Notes under the pieces: generated by a model
The model's input: only the letters and a program-made list of their open reading frames with translations
What the model was told of the DNA's origin: nothing
Database searches by the model: none
Program-made: the position numbers and the translations under genes
Part shown: in pieces, positions 1 to 8,991 of the stretch
Position numbering within the stretch: the stretch's first letter is position 1
How the letters are laid out: each line of letters starts with the position of its first letter
Assembly: GCF_039535115.1 (NCBI RefSeq)
Contig: NZ_BAAAWO010000001.1
Span: 310,001 to 374,000 of the forward strand
DNA length: 64,000 bases
Direction of reading: 5' to 3'
Source of the DNA: Paeniglutamicibacter sulfureus
GTDB lineage: Bacteria > Actinomycetota > Actinomycetes > Actinomycetales > Micrococcaceae

Positions 1-439
1 CGGTGTCCAGCACCGCAACGCGAATCCCCCGCCCGGTGTAGCCGGACTCCCGGGCACGTACCGCCTGCAGGCCCCAGGTCAGCTCGTCGTTGTCTGCGAA
101 GGGCGGTCCCGCAGCAATGCCCGGCTCCGGGGCCGGGCTCGAGAGGATGTGGTACATCAGTTCCGGGACGATCCTCAGCGGCATGTTCCGCGAATCACAG
201 CGGGCCTGCAGTTCACCGAGCTGGGCTGATTCCCCGCCCACGACAGCCACCCCGAGGCGCGGGAAGTAGGTGTCCAGCGAGAAGCCCTCCCGTTCCAGCA
301 TGGTCGGCACCTCCTCCTGGAGCGTGCGGGCGCCGAACCTCTCCCCGGCGGAGGGGTGGGGGTCGGCAAAGACGACCACGTACCGTCCGGGGACGGGAGT
401 GGCGGCGTTGGCTGTGGGGGATTCGTCGGAAATGAACAA
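1..439 (-). CDS. Subtilisin-like (S8) serine peptidase, N-terminal part
   Basis: The frame runs off the left edge of the window, so only about 146 N-terminal residues are visible. They show a prodomain-like region without an obvious secretion signal, then the start of a subtilase catalytic domain: a TWGLQAV..SGYTGRGIRVAVLDT stretch in which the final Asp (about residue 145) is the first member of the Asp-His-Ser triad. The His and Ser lie outside the window. The TTG start at 437-439 is chosen because a GAGGAG ribosome-binding site lies six bases upstream. The family assignment is firm from the D-T-G motif context; substrate and location are unknown. Confidence 0.8.
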   Translation of the reverse strand, partial: MFISDESPTANAATPVPGRYVVVFADPHPSAGERFGARTLQEEVPTMLEREGFSLDTYFPRLGVAVVGGESAQLGELQARCDSRNMPLRIVPELMYHILSSPAPEPGIAAGPPFADNDELTWGLQAVRARESGYTGRGIRVAVLDT

Positions 440-570
440 GGCTTGCTCCTCTATGCGGGGTGCGTTGCCGTCCGGCGGTGGCCGTCACGACAACCCTGGG
501 TTGGATCTCCTGCGTGACAAGTTTCTAGCACCCTACAGCCCGGAAGGGGGCCTTGGGTAGGGCGAACGGT

Positions 571-1140
571 TCAGTCGTTCAACACCACGGGGCGGAACCC
601 GACCTCCTCTGAGCGTTCCAGCGAGAAATCCTGGTTGGGGTAGTCCAGCGAGGCAAAGTAGGCGTTGGTGTGTGCGATGATCTGGTCCCCTGTCAGGCTC
701 TGGCCCTCGAAGGTCGACGCCCCCGTCGTGTGGGCATCGCGCACCACCGTGACGTCGTAGCCCATGGCCGCCGCGCGTCCGGCCGTGGTGCGCAGGGAAT
801 AATCCGACTGCGCGCCGCAGACCACCAGTCGCCCCACGTCCCCGGCGATCAGGGAGGCGTGCAGCCCGGTGCCGGTGAAGGCATCGCGGTACGACTTGTG
901 GATCCGGTGCTCCCCGTCCAGCGGCTCCAGTGCGGCGACCATCCGCCAGGGCGTCGAGTGGCGCTCGAATTCGCGTTCATCCTGCACCCAGTACACGGGG
1001 GTGCCGGTGTCGCGGGCCCGGGCCAGGAGGTCCTGGATGCGCGAGATGACCTTCTTGGGGTGCACGCAGTATTCCATCACGCCGTTTTGCATGTTGATGA
1101 TGACCAGTGCGGTTTTCGTTCCTTCAAGTGACTCGTCCAT
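571..1140 (-). CDS. Isochorismatase-like cysteine hydrolase family protein with altered catalytic residues
   Basis: A 189-residue protein with the isochorismatase/nicotinamidase fold: the first strand reads ALVIINMQNG (residues 11-20) and the nucleophile region VVCGAQSDYSLRTTA (106-120) is followed by GYDVTVVRDAHTT. Active family members use Asp (ID-Q motif), Lys and Cys (the DYC position). Here Asp is Asn16 and Cys is Ser115, while Lys82 is kept. The protein may therefore be a non-catalytic paralogue or use altered chemistry. An ATG at 1138-1140 gives the usual family length; an upstream extension would run through the divergent deacetylase gene and is rejected. Substrate unknown. Confidence 0.75.
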   Translation of the reverse strand: MDESLEGTKTALVIINMQNGVMEYCVHPKKVISRIQDLLARARDTGTPVYWVQDEREFERHSTPWRMVAALEPLDGEHRIHKSYRDAFTGTGLHASLIAGDVGRLVVCGAQSDYSLRTTAGRAAAMGYDVTVVRDAHTTGASTFEGQSLTGDQIIAHTNAYFASLDYPNQDFSLERSEEVGFRPVVLND

Positions 1141-1233
1141 GGAAGCAGTATTGCACCCCCTGGCGGACGCGGGTGACGGCGCGCCCGCGGAAGGGCCGTG
1201 CCCGCCGCACTGTTGCGCGGTGTCGGCCGGGAC

Positions 1234-1239
1234 TAGAAT
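1234..1239 (+). promoter_or_regulatory. -10 box (TAGAAT) of the PIG-L gene
   Basis: TAGAAT lies seven bases before the ATG, which predicts a transcript starting at or next to the start codon (leaderless). No ribosome-binding site is seen. Confidence 0.55.
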
Positions 1240-1246
1240 TTGCCCC

Positions 1247-2038
1247 ATGAACGAGCCGCATACCATCGCGGTCGTCGTTGCCCATCCCGACGACGATGCG
1301 TATGGTTGCGCGGGTTCCATTGCCATGCACGAACACGACCCCGGATTCCGGTTTGTGCTGGTGCTGGCGACCGACGGGGCTGCCGGCCAAATCTCGGCCG
1401 GCGTGCCGGTGACCCCGGGAACCCTCGGCGCCTGGCGGCGGGAGGAAAGTGCCAACGCGTGGCGTGCCCACGGCACCATCCCGGTGCGCCATGAATGGCT
1501 GGGCTACGACGACGGGCGTCTGGCGGAGGTCGACTTCGAGGAACTGGTTGCGCGGGTCCGCACGATCCTGTTGCAGGAACGGCCGCAGGTGGTGGCGACC
1601 TTCGGTCCGGACGGGATCACCGGGCATCGCGACCACATCGCCATCGGGGCCGCCACCGACGAGGCGTTCAGGCGTGCCCGCGAGGTTCCGGGGCCCGGAC
1701 TGCGGCGCCTGGTCCATGGCGCCATCCGCGCCTCGGTCTTTGAACGGTGGAACACGGTGCGCCGGCGCACCGGTGCCGTGGTGTGGGATCCGACGATCGA
1801 ATACCACCTGCGCCCGGTCCCGGACGAGTCCATCGACATCGAGGTCGACACCTCCACGGTGTCCTGGCGCGTGGTCGCCGGGCTGCTGGAACACCGCAGC
1901 CAGCGGGACGTGCTGATGGACCCGGGAGTGACAGTCGGCCGGTGGCAGCGCGTGGTTTCGCGCGAGCCCTCGGTCATGGCCTGGCCGAGCCGCGCCGCCG
2001 GCGAACCTCTGCTCACGGACCTCTTCCAGGGGCTCTGA
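1247..2038 (+). CDS. PIG-L family deacetylase
   Basis: A 263-residue LmbE/PIG-L zinc-dependent N-deacetylase. The metal-binding motif AHPDDDAYG is at residues 12-20 (His13, Asp15, Asp16) and the second motif GHRDH supplies His127 and His130. The family includes MshB and Mca of mycothiol metabolism as well as antibiotic and glycolipid deacetylases; the substrate here cannot be read from sequence. The AHPDDE motif carries Asp for Glu at its last position, a mild variant. It is divergent from the isochorismatase-like gene and convergent with the methyltransferase gene. Longer upstream starts would overlap that neighbour antisense and are not used. Confidence 0.85.
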   Translation: MNEPHTIAVVVAHPDDDAYGCAGSIAMHEHDPGFRFVLVLATDGAAGQISAGVPVTPGTLGAWRREESANAWRAHGTIPVRHEWLGYDDGRLAEVDFEELVARVRTILLQERPQVVATFGPDGITGHRDHIAIGAATDEAFRRAREVPGPGLRRLVHGAIRASVFERWNTVRRRTGAVVWDPTIEYHLRPVPDESIDIEVDTSTVSWRVVAGLLEHRSQRDVLMDPGVTVGRWQRVVSREPSVMAWPSRAAGEPLLTDLFQGL

Positions 2039-2068
2039 ACCCCCCGCGTTCGCGGCCCGGACGGAGCG

Positions 2069-3208
2069 CTACCTCTTCGTCGACGCCGTCACGGTGAACT
2101 TCGGGTTCCGCGCGACTTGGCGGGTGGGTCCCACCAGCTTTTCCAGTTGCCCGCGGTAGCCCAGGTGCGAATTCCAGACGCACCACAGCTCCCCGCCGGG
2201 TGCCAGCACCCGTCCGGCATCGGCAATCAGCTTCAGGGCGATCCCCGCATGCACGGTGTTGCCCATGTGGAAAGGCGGGTTCAGGACCACGAAGGACTCG
2301 GAGGCGTCTGGCAGCGAGGCCAAGGCGTCGTCCTGCACCGCGGTGATCCGGTGGGCGAGGTCGTTGGCGGCCGCGGTGGCGCGCGTGGAGGCCACGGCCG
2401 AGGCCGAGTGGTCGGAGGCACGCACCGTGAGGCCCGGATGCCCCAAGGCCAAAAACGCGGCAATGGTCCCGTTGCCGCAGCCCAGGTCCACGGCATGCTG
2501 CGCGTCGCCCGGTAGCGACAGGTGCTCGAGCAGGAAGCGGGTCCCGGGATCCAGCTTGGCTCCGCCAAAGGTCTGCGCGTAGGCGCGCACTTGCAGCGGT
2601 TCGGGCAACCCCAGGTCGTGGCCGGCCCGCAGCGGAAAGCGCGCTGCGGGGCGCTGGGCCACCGGGCGGACGGCGGTGGCGGTGAGCACCCGGGATTTCT
2701 GGCGTCCCAGCGAGGCGGTGACCGAGGCGAAGTAGCGGCCCAGCACCTCGTTCATCGACAGGCTCATGTGCTTGATGCGCCCGGCGGCCATCACCGTGAC
2801 GTCGGGCCCGGCGTGTTCTGCGACGAACGCCAGCATTTCCTCCAGCGCGTCCAGCGACCGGGGCAATGCCACCAACACCAGGGCGGCGCCTTCAAGCAGC
2901 TCGCGGCCCAGGGGCAGGTGCCGGTATTCACCGGTGAGTTCCGGCAGCAGGGTGTGGGCATTGGCGTCGATGGCGCGGACGCCGGTGAGTGCGTCCTGGT
3001 GCCCGCGCAGCCCGCGCACCCCGGCCTCCAGCGCCCCGAGGACCAGCGCGCCGTAGTGGTCGTTCAGGACCACCACCCGGCCTGGCTCGCCCGGCCATCC
3101 GGCCTCGGCCGCCAGATCCAGCAGCAGCCTGTCCGCTGCATCGACGGCCAGCAGGTTCTCCGCCTCCACGTCGGGCCAGCGGCGCAACTTCTCGAAGTCA
3201 AGGCTCAT
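2069..3208 (-). CDS. Class I SAM-dependent methyltransferase, RsmC/RlmG type
   Basis: A 379-residue two-domain protein. The N-terminal half resembles the degenerate methyltransferase-like domain of RsmC/RlmG. The C-terminal half carries the SAM-binding motif DLGCGNG (241-247) and the catalytic NPPFH motif (310-314) typical of enzymes that methylate the exocyclic N2 of guanine in rRNA. It probably modifies 23S or 16S rRNA; the exact base is not decidable here. The ATG at 3206-3208 overlaps the stop of the YigZ gene as ATGA, so the two are probably translationally coupled. An in-frame start five codons upstream is less likely. Confidence 0.8.
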   Translation of the reverse strand: MSLDFEKLRRWPDVEAENLLAVDAADRLLLDLAAEAGWPGEPGRVVVLNDHYGALVLGALEAGVRGLRGHQDALTGVRAIDANAHTLLPELTGEYRHLPLGRELLEGAALVLVALPRSLDALEEMLAFVAEHAGPDVTVMAAGRIKHMSLSMNEVLGRYFASVTASLGRQKSRVLTATAVRPVAQRPAARFPLRAGHDLGLPEPLQVRAYAQTFGGAKLDPGTRFLLEHLSLPGDAQHAVDLGCGNGTIAAFLALGHPGLTVRASDHSASAVASTRATAAANDLAHRITAVQDDALASLPDASESFVVLNPPFHMGNTVHAGIALKLIADAGRVLAPGGELWCVWNSHLGYRGQLEKLVGPTRQVARNPKFTVTASTKR

Positions 3209-3879
3209 CGGACATCCACCCATTCGGTTCCAAGGTTTGTTGCGGTGCTGGCCCCGGCACTGAGGCTGGCCAACCGGTCGGCGAATGCCGCGAGGACCGG
3301 TGCCTGGTCATTGAGCGCCACCCGCAGCGTGGCAAGCCGTGGCCCGTACTCGGTGCCCAGGACCTGGATGCCGGCGGCGCGCAGGTCGTTTTCCAGCCGG
3401 CCTGCAGCGGCGTAGTCCGCATCGACGCCCAGGATCCGCAGGCGTTCGCGGCGCAGCAGCGGGGCAGCGTCCAGCGCCGTGGACACCGACTCGGAATAGG
3501 CGCGCACCAAACCTCCGGCGCCCAGCAGGATCCCGCCGAAGTAGCGCACCACCACTGCGGCAATGTCGGAGAGGTCGGTGGTCCCGGGCGCGGTCTCCCG
3601 CTTGGCCAGCGCGTCGAGCATCGGGATGCCGGCGGTGCCCGATGGCTCGCCGTCGTCGTTGCTGCGCATCGCGGTGCGGTCCGGGCCCAGGATGAAGGCG
3701 CTGCAATGGTGGCGTGCGTCGAAGTGCTTCTTGCGCAACTCGGCGACCAGGGCGCGGGCAGCTGCCTCGGAATCGACCCGGCGCAGGTAGGTGATGAAGC
3801 GCGAGCGCTTGATCTCCAGCTCGGCGGCGAAGTCGCCGTCCACCGTCGTGTAGGCCGTCGCCACCGAATCATTGTCCAT
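3205..3879 (-). CDS. YigZ/IMPACT family protein
   Basis: A 224-residue protein with the full YigZ/IMPACT signature: SRFIT near residue 26, HHCSAF (57-62), SNDDGEPSGTAG (73-84) and VVRYFGGILLGAGGLVRAY (110-128). The bacterial family is widespread but poorly characterised; the eukaryotic homologue IMPACT acts in translational control. It is the first gene of a two-gene unit with the RsmC/RlmG-like methyltransferase and diverges from coaE with a 63-bp gap. A TAGACT element lies nine bases upstream of the ATG. Confidence 0.85.
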   Translation of the reverse strand: MDNDSVATAYTTVDGDFAAELEIKRSRFITYLRRVDSEAAARALVAELRKKHFDARHHCSAFILGPDRTAMRSNDDGEPSGTAGIPMLDALAKRETAPGTTDLSDIAAVVVRYFGGILLGAGGLVRAYSESVSTALDAAPLLRRERLRILGVDADYAAAGRLENDLRAAGIQVLGTEYGPRLATLRVALNDQAPVLAAFADRLASLSAGASTATNLGTEWVDVR

Positions 3880-3929
3880 TACCTGATCAGTCTAGTGTTT
3901 TGCGCCTCCGCGTGCCCGCCGCGCCTCGG

Positions 3930-3935
3930 TATGCT
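3930..3935 (+). promoter_or_regulatory. -10 box (TATGCT) of coaE
   Basis: TATGCT is followed by seven bases and the coaE ATG, with no ribosome-binding site, so a leaderless transcript is predicted. Confidence 0.5.
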
Positions 3936-3942
3936 GGGACAC

Positions 3943-4551
3943 ATGCTCAATGTGGGACTCACCGGCGGGATAGCCGCCGGAAAATCGGCAGTCGCCCGGC
4001 AGCTCGCCGAACTCGGCGCCGTGCTCATCGACGCCGACGCCATCGCCCGCTCCGTGGTGAACCCCGGAAGCCCGGGCCTGGCGGAGGTCGCCGAGGCCTT
4101 CGGCCCCGGAATGCTCACGGAAGCCGGCGAGCTGAACCGCCCGGCATTGGGGGCGCTGATCTTTGCCGACGCGACCGCCAGGGAAAAACTGAACTCCATC
4201 GTCCACCCGCGCGTGCGGGCCGAGGCCGCCCGGCAACGCGCCGCGGCGCCGGCGGACGCGGTCATCGTCCAAGACATCCCGCTGCTGGTGGAAACCGGGC
4301 AGGGGAGCGACTTCGATCTGGTCATCGTGGTCGCAGCGCCGTTGGACGAACGCCTGCGCCGCATGGTCGAGGACCGCGGAATGGACGAGGCAGATGCCCG
4401 CGCCCGGATTGACGCGCAGGCCACCGACGCGCAGCGCGCGGCCGTCGCCGACATCGTCATCAACAACTCCGGCACGCTTGCGCAGCTGCGCCAACAAGTC
4501 ACAGAGATCTGGGAGAAGAACATTGCCCCATCCACCAGCCGTGCCCGCTGA
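3943..4551 (+). CDS. coaE: Dephospho-CoA kinase
   Basis: A 202-residue kinase that phosphorylates the ribose 3'-hydroxyl of dephospho-CoA, the last step of coenzyme A synthesis. The P-loop GLTGGIAAGKS is at residues 5-15, followed by the CoA-domain motif LIDADAIAR and the lid segment near DIPLLVE. Length is typical. The ATG at 3943 is preferred over ATG 3931 because it starts the canonical MLNVGLTGG sequence and lies seven bases after a TATGCT box. The 3' end overlaps the next small membrane-protein gene by 29 bases. Confidence 0.93.
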   Translation: MLNVGLTGGIAAGKSAVARQLAELGAVLIDADAIARSVVNPGSPGLAEVAEAFGPGMLTEAGELNRPALGALIFADATAREKLNSIVHPRVRAEAARQRAAAPADAVIVQDIPLLVETGQGSDFDLVIVVAAPLDERLRRMVEDRGMDEADARARIDAQATDAQRAAVADIVINNSGTLAQLRQQVTEIWEKNIAPSTSRAR

Positions 4552-4894
4552 GCACCCTGCGGACCCCGGGAACGACGGGAACTCGCGGGCCCGGGCGGAA
4601 CTTGCGGCGCTGCTGGCCGCCGAATCCGCCAAGGCCCGCACCGAAATGCGCGTCGTCCGCGGACTCTGGGCCTTGGCGTTCATCGCCCTGGCCGGTGCCT
4701 TGGTGCTCTGGCTCTTCTTCGGCGGGCGCGAGCAGTTCGTCTCCCGGGACTCCGGCTACGACGCGCAGGTGCTGCTCCCGGCCTGGCTGGCCCTTGCCGG
4801 GCTCCTCTCCGCCACCGGAGCCACCATCGTGTTCATGATCCGGTTGATGCGCGGCGCGCTGGGCAACATCGTGGAGCGGCAGGCCCGCAAGTGA
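4523..4894 (+). CDS. Small two-TM membrane protein, function unknown
   Basis: A 123-residue protein with a charged, Ala-rich N-terminus and two hydrophobic segments (WALAFIALAGALVLWLFF at about 51-68 and LLPAWLALAGLLSATGATIVF at about 84-104), then a basic tail. The TTG at 4523 is chosen because GGGAG lies seven bases upstream, which makes it overlap the end of coaE; a GTG at 4541 is an alternative. Its 3' end overlaps the next gene's GTG start as GTGA. It sits between coaE and uvrB, probably in one operon with coaE. I do not recognise the family. Confidence 0.65.
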   Translation: MPHPPAVPAEHPADPGNDGNSRARAELAALLAAESAKARTEMRVVRGLWALAFIALAGALVLWLFFGGREQFVSRDSGYDAQVLLPAWLALAGLLSATGATIVFMIRLMRGALGNIVERQARK

Positions 4895-5364
4895 GGACCT
4901 CGATGGTCGCCGAATCCTTCCTGAGGCACGCACCTGCCGACGGCTCGGCCCCGCAGCTTCTCAGCATCCAGCGTGACCCCGAACGCGCAGCGACGCTGGA
5001 AGGCACCATCGGATCGGTCCAGCTGCGCTACCACTCGCTGCAGCTGGTCCCCGTCGACCTTGTCGACGACCTGCCCGGGATCTGGCATGCCCTGCTGGAA
5101 GCCGTCGAGGGCTATCTGGCCGACGGGAGCTCGGAGGTTCCCTACCCGTCCATCGATGCGAACATCCTCCTGACGGGAACCGGGAGCATCGCCAAGTTCA
5201 CCGTCGGGAAGGTGCGCCACATCGTGGATGCCGGCGAGCTGGTCGAGGGCATCCTGGGCGGGGCGGCCGACTACTTCGGATTCGCCTCCGGCGCGCAGGA
5301 CGCGCCGATCGCCCGCATCGGCCGGCTGCGTACAAGGGTCGCCGCTGCCGGCCTTTCAGCCTGA
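4891..5364 (+). CDS. Hypothetical protein between coaE and uvrB
   Basis: A protein of about 157 residues without transmembrane segments or a motif I recognise; acidic middle and Gly/Ala-rich C-terminus (VEGILGGAADYFGFASGAQ). The GTG at 4891 overlaps the previous stop codon (GTGA), suggesting translational coupling; an ATG at 4903 is an alternative start. Codon use matches the neighbours, so it is probably a real gene of the coaE operon. Confidence 0.6.
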   Translation: MRTSMVAESFLRHAPADGSAPQLLSIQRDPERAATLEGTIGSVQLRYHSLQLVPVDLVDDLPGIWHALLEAVEGYLADGSSEVPYPSIDANILLTGTGSIAKFTVGKVRHIVDAGELVEGILGGAADYFGFASGAQDAPIARIGRLRTRVAAAGLSA

Positions 5365-5399
5365 GGCGAGCGCGCGGGCAAAGCGGGGGTGCCAGGGCG

Positions 5400-5405
5400 T
5401 AGCCT
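5400..5405 (+). promoter_or_regulatory. -10 box (TAGCCT) of uvrB
   Basis: TAGCCT is followed by AGATGC and the uvrB ATG (spacing six). The same TAGCCT-N6-ATG layout occurs before pgk. Confidence 0.5.
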
Positions 5406-5411
5406 AGATGC

Positions 5412-7514
<2,103 letters not shown>

Positions 7515-7562
7515 GTCAGCCAGCCGATCCTTCCGGCGGCAATGCCGCGCGGATCAATAATT

Positions 7563-7682
7563 TCAGGCCAGGTCATACTCGCGGTACGCGTGCCCGTCGA
7601 GGGCATGTATGACGATATGGGCCGGATGCGTTGTCGCTTCCTCATGGGCAGCCTTTACTGCCTCTTTGGCCTGGTCATTCAC
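7563..7682 (-). CDS. Possible small DUF2188-like protein
   Basis: A short frame of 39 codons from GTG 7682 whose sequence (DQAKEAVKAAHEEA..IVIHALDGHAYREYDL) resembles the C-terminal half of DUF2188 proteins, which have a TQAEAIEAA...LVIHGRDGRI pattern. The same frame stays open upstream with a plausible N-terminal half (LPYAWTSLTQTSFRHV), but no good start codon is visible there. The true start is uncertain, and an extended form would run antisense into the riboswitch. Function unknown. Confidence 0.4.
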   Translation of the reverse strand: MNDQAKEAVKAAHEEATTHPAHIVIHALDGHAYREYDLA

Positions 7683-7718
7683 GTGCCTGAAACTTGTTTG
7701 CGTTAGACTGGTCCAAGC

Positions 7719-7829
7719 GTAGGGGAGTATCCCAATTGTGCTGTGATCGTCAACACGCGGGGCAATGATGCCCCGCCGGGCGCAGCGGCCGACCCAATCT
7801 GAACGGGCGGCGGAGAGACTTGCGGTAGT
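7719..7829 (+). ncRNA. yybP-ykoY manganese riboswitch
   Basis: The leader of the TerC-family gene carries the conserved blocks of this class in order: AGGGGAGTA (7721-7729), GTCAACACG, a central hairpin GCGGGGCA/TGCCCCGC (7757-7776), GCAGCGGCCGACCC, and the 3' block GGCGGAGAGACT (7808-7819). The class senses Mn2+ and commonly controls TerC/Alx and MntP type exporters, which fits the gene that follows. A TAGACT -10 element at 7704-7709 is a candidate promoter. Recognised by eye, not by a covariance model. Confidence 0.8.
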
Positions 7830-7859
7830 TCCACGTACCCCGTTTTGAAAGGCCCCACA

Positions 7860-8906
7860 TTGGGAAACCACGGCTTGTCACTGCAGTTTGAGATTATTTC
7901 TCTTTCCGCATTGTGCATCATTCTTCTGCTTGACCTGCTTTATGTGGTCAAGAAACCACACGAACCCTCGATGAAGGAATCCGGCCTGTGGGTCGGTTTC
8001 TATGTCACCCTGGCCCTGATCTTCGGCGCCGTTGTCTGGTGGCAGGCGGGCCCGGACATCGGCCAGCAATTCATTGCCGGCTGGGTCACCGAATACTCGC
8101 TGAGCATCGACAACCTCTTCGTGTTCATCATCATCATGGCCCGCTTCTCGGTTCCGCGTAAATACCAGCAGGAAGTGTTGATGTTCGGCATCATCATCGC
8201 CCTGATCCTGCGCGGCATCTTCATCATTCTCGGTGCAGCTGTCATCGAAAACTACTCGTGGGTCTTCTACATCTTCGGTGCGTTCCTGCTCTGGACAGCC
8301 TGGAAGCAGGCCACCGACAAGGGCGAGGACGAGTCCGAGGGCGCCAACAACGGCCTGGTCTACAAGATGACCAAGAACCTGCCGATCTCCAAGGAATACG
8401 ACGGCAACAAGCTGCGCACCGTCGTCGACGGCAAGAAGATGTTCACCCCGATGGTCATGGTCTTCGTGACGATCGGCATGACCGACCTGCTCTTCGCCGT
8501 GGACTCGATCCCGGCCATCTTCGGCCTGACCCAGTCGCCGTTCATCGTCTTCACCGCGAACCTGTTCGCGCTGATGGGCCTGCGCCAGCTGTACTTCCTG
8601 CTCGGTGGCCTGATGGACCGCTTGATCTACCTCAAGCACGCGCTGTCGATCATCCTGGCCTTCATCGGCGTCAAGCTGGTCTTCCACGCGATGCACGTCA
8701 ACGAGCTCTCCTTCATCAACGGTGGCCGTCACATCGAGTGGGTGCCGGATATCTCGATCACCGTCTCGCTGGTGGTCATCCTGGGCACCATCGTGATTGC
8801 CACGGTTGCCTCGCTGCTTTCCCCGGCCGGCCGCCGCGCCGCCGAGGAGCACAAGGCAGCAAAGGCAGAACAGGCAATAGAGGACGCCAACAACGACTCC
8901 AAGTAG
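7860..8906 (+). CDS. TerC family integral membrane protein, probable Mn2+ exporter
   Basis: A 348-residue multi-pass membrane protein with the two acidic signature helices of TerC/Alx proteins: SLSIDNLFVF and LLFAVDSIPAIFG. It has about eight or nine hydrophobic segments and a charged C-terminal tail (RRAAEEHKAAKAEQ). Family members export manganese and prevent mismetallation of secreted proteins. The riboswitch in its leader supports Mn2+-dependent expression. The TTG at 7860 is chosen because AAGG lies seven bases upstream; a TTG at 7845 is in frame but has no such site. Confidence 0.87.
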   Translation: MGNHGLSLQFEIISLSALCIILLLDLLYVVKKPHEPSMKESGLWVGFYVTLALIFGAVVWWQAGPDIGQQFIAGWVTEYSLSIDNLFVFIIIMARFSVPRKYQQEVLMFGIIIALILRGIFIILGAAVIENYSWVFYIFGAFLLWTAWKQATDKGEDESEGANNGLVYKMTKNLPISKEYDGNKLRTVVDGKKMFTPMVMVFVTIGMTDLLFAVDSIPAIFGLTQSPFIVFTANLFALMGLRQLYFLLGGLMDRLIYLKHALSIILAFIGVKLVFHAMHVNELSFINGGRHIEWVPDISITVSLVVILGTIVIATVASLLSPAGRRAAEEHKAAKAEQAIEDANNDSK

Positions 8907-8919
8907 TCGCCAGGCGCAG

Positions 8920-8953
8920 GCGGGGTCTGTTTCCTTCGGGAAGCGGGCCCCGC
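8920..8953 (+). terminator. Terminator of the terC gene
   Basis: A hairpin with GCGGGGTC/GGCCCCGC outer arms and an inner TTTCC-TTCG-GGAA stem, followed by AGCTCTTT. Confidence 0.65.
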
Positions 8954-8979
8954 AGCTCTTTAACCCCCGCGTACGTTGC

Positions 8980-8985
8980 TAGACT
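8980..8985 (+). promoter_or_regulatory. -10 box (TAGACT) of the MFS gene
   Basis: TAGACT is followed by GCCGAG and the GTG start, spacing six; leaderless transcript predicted. Confidence 0.5.
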
Positions 8986-8991
8986 GCCGAG

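Noticed and set aside
869..1246. N-terminal extension of the PIG-L protein
   Set aside because: The extension is antisense to the isochorismatase-like gene, and the conserved start of the family lies at 1247.
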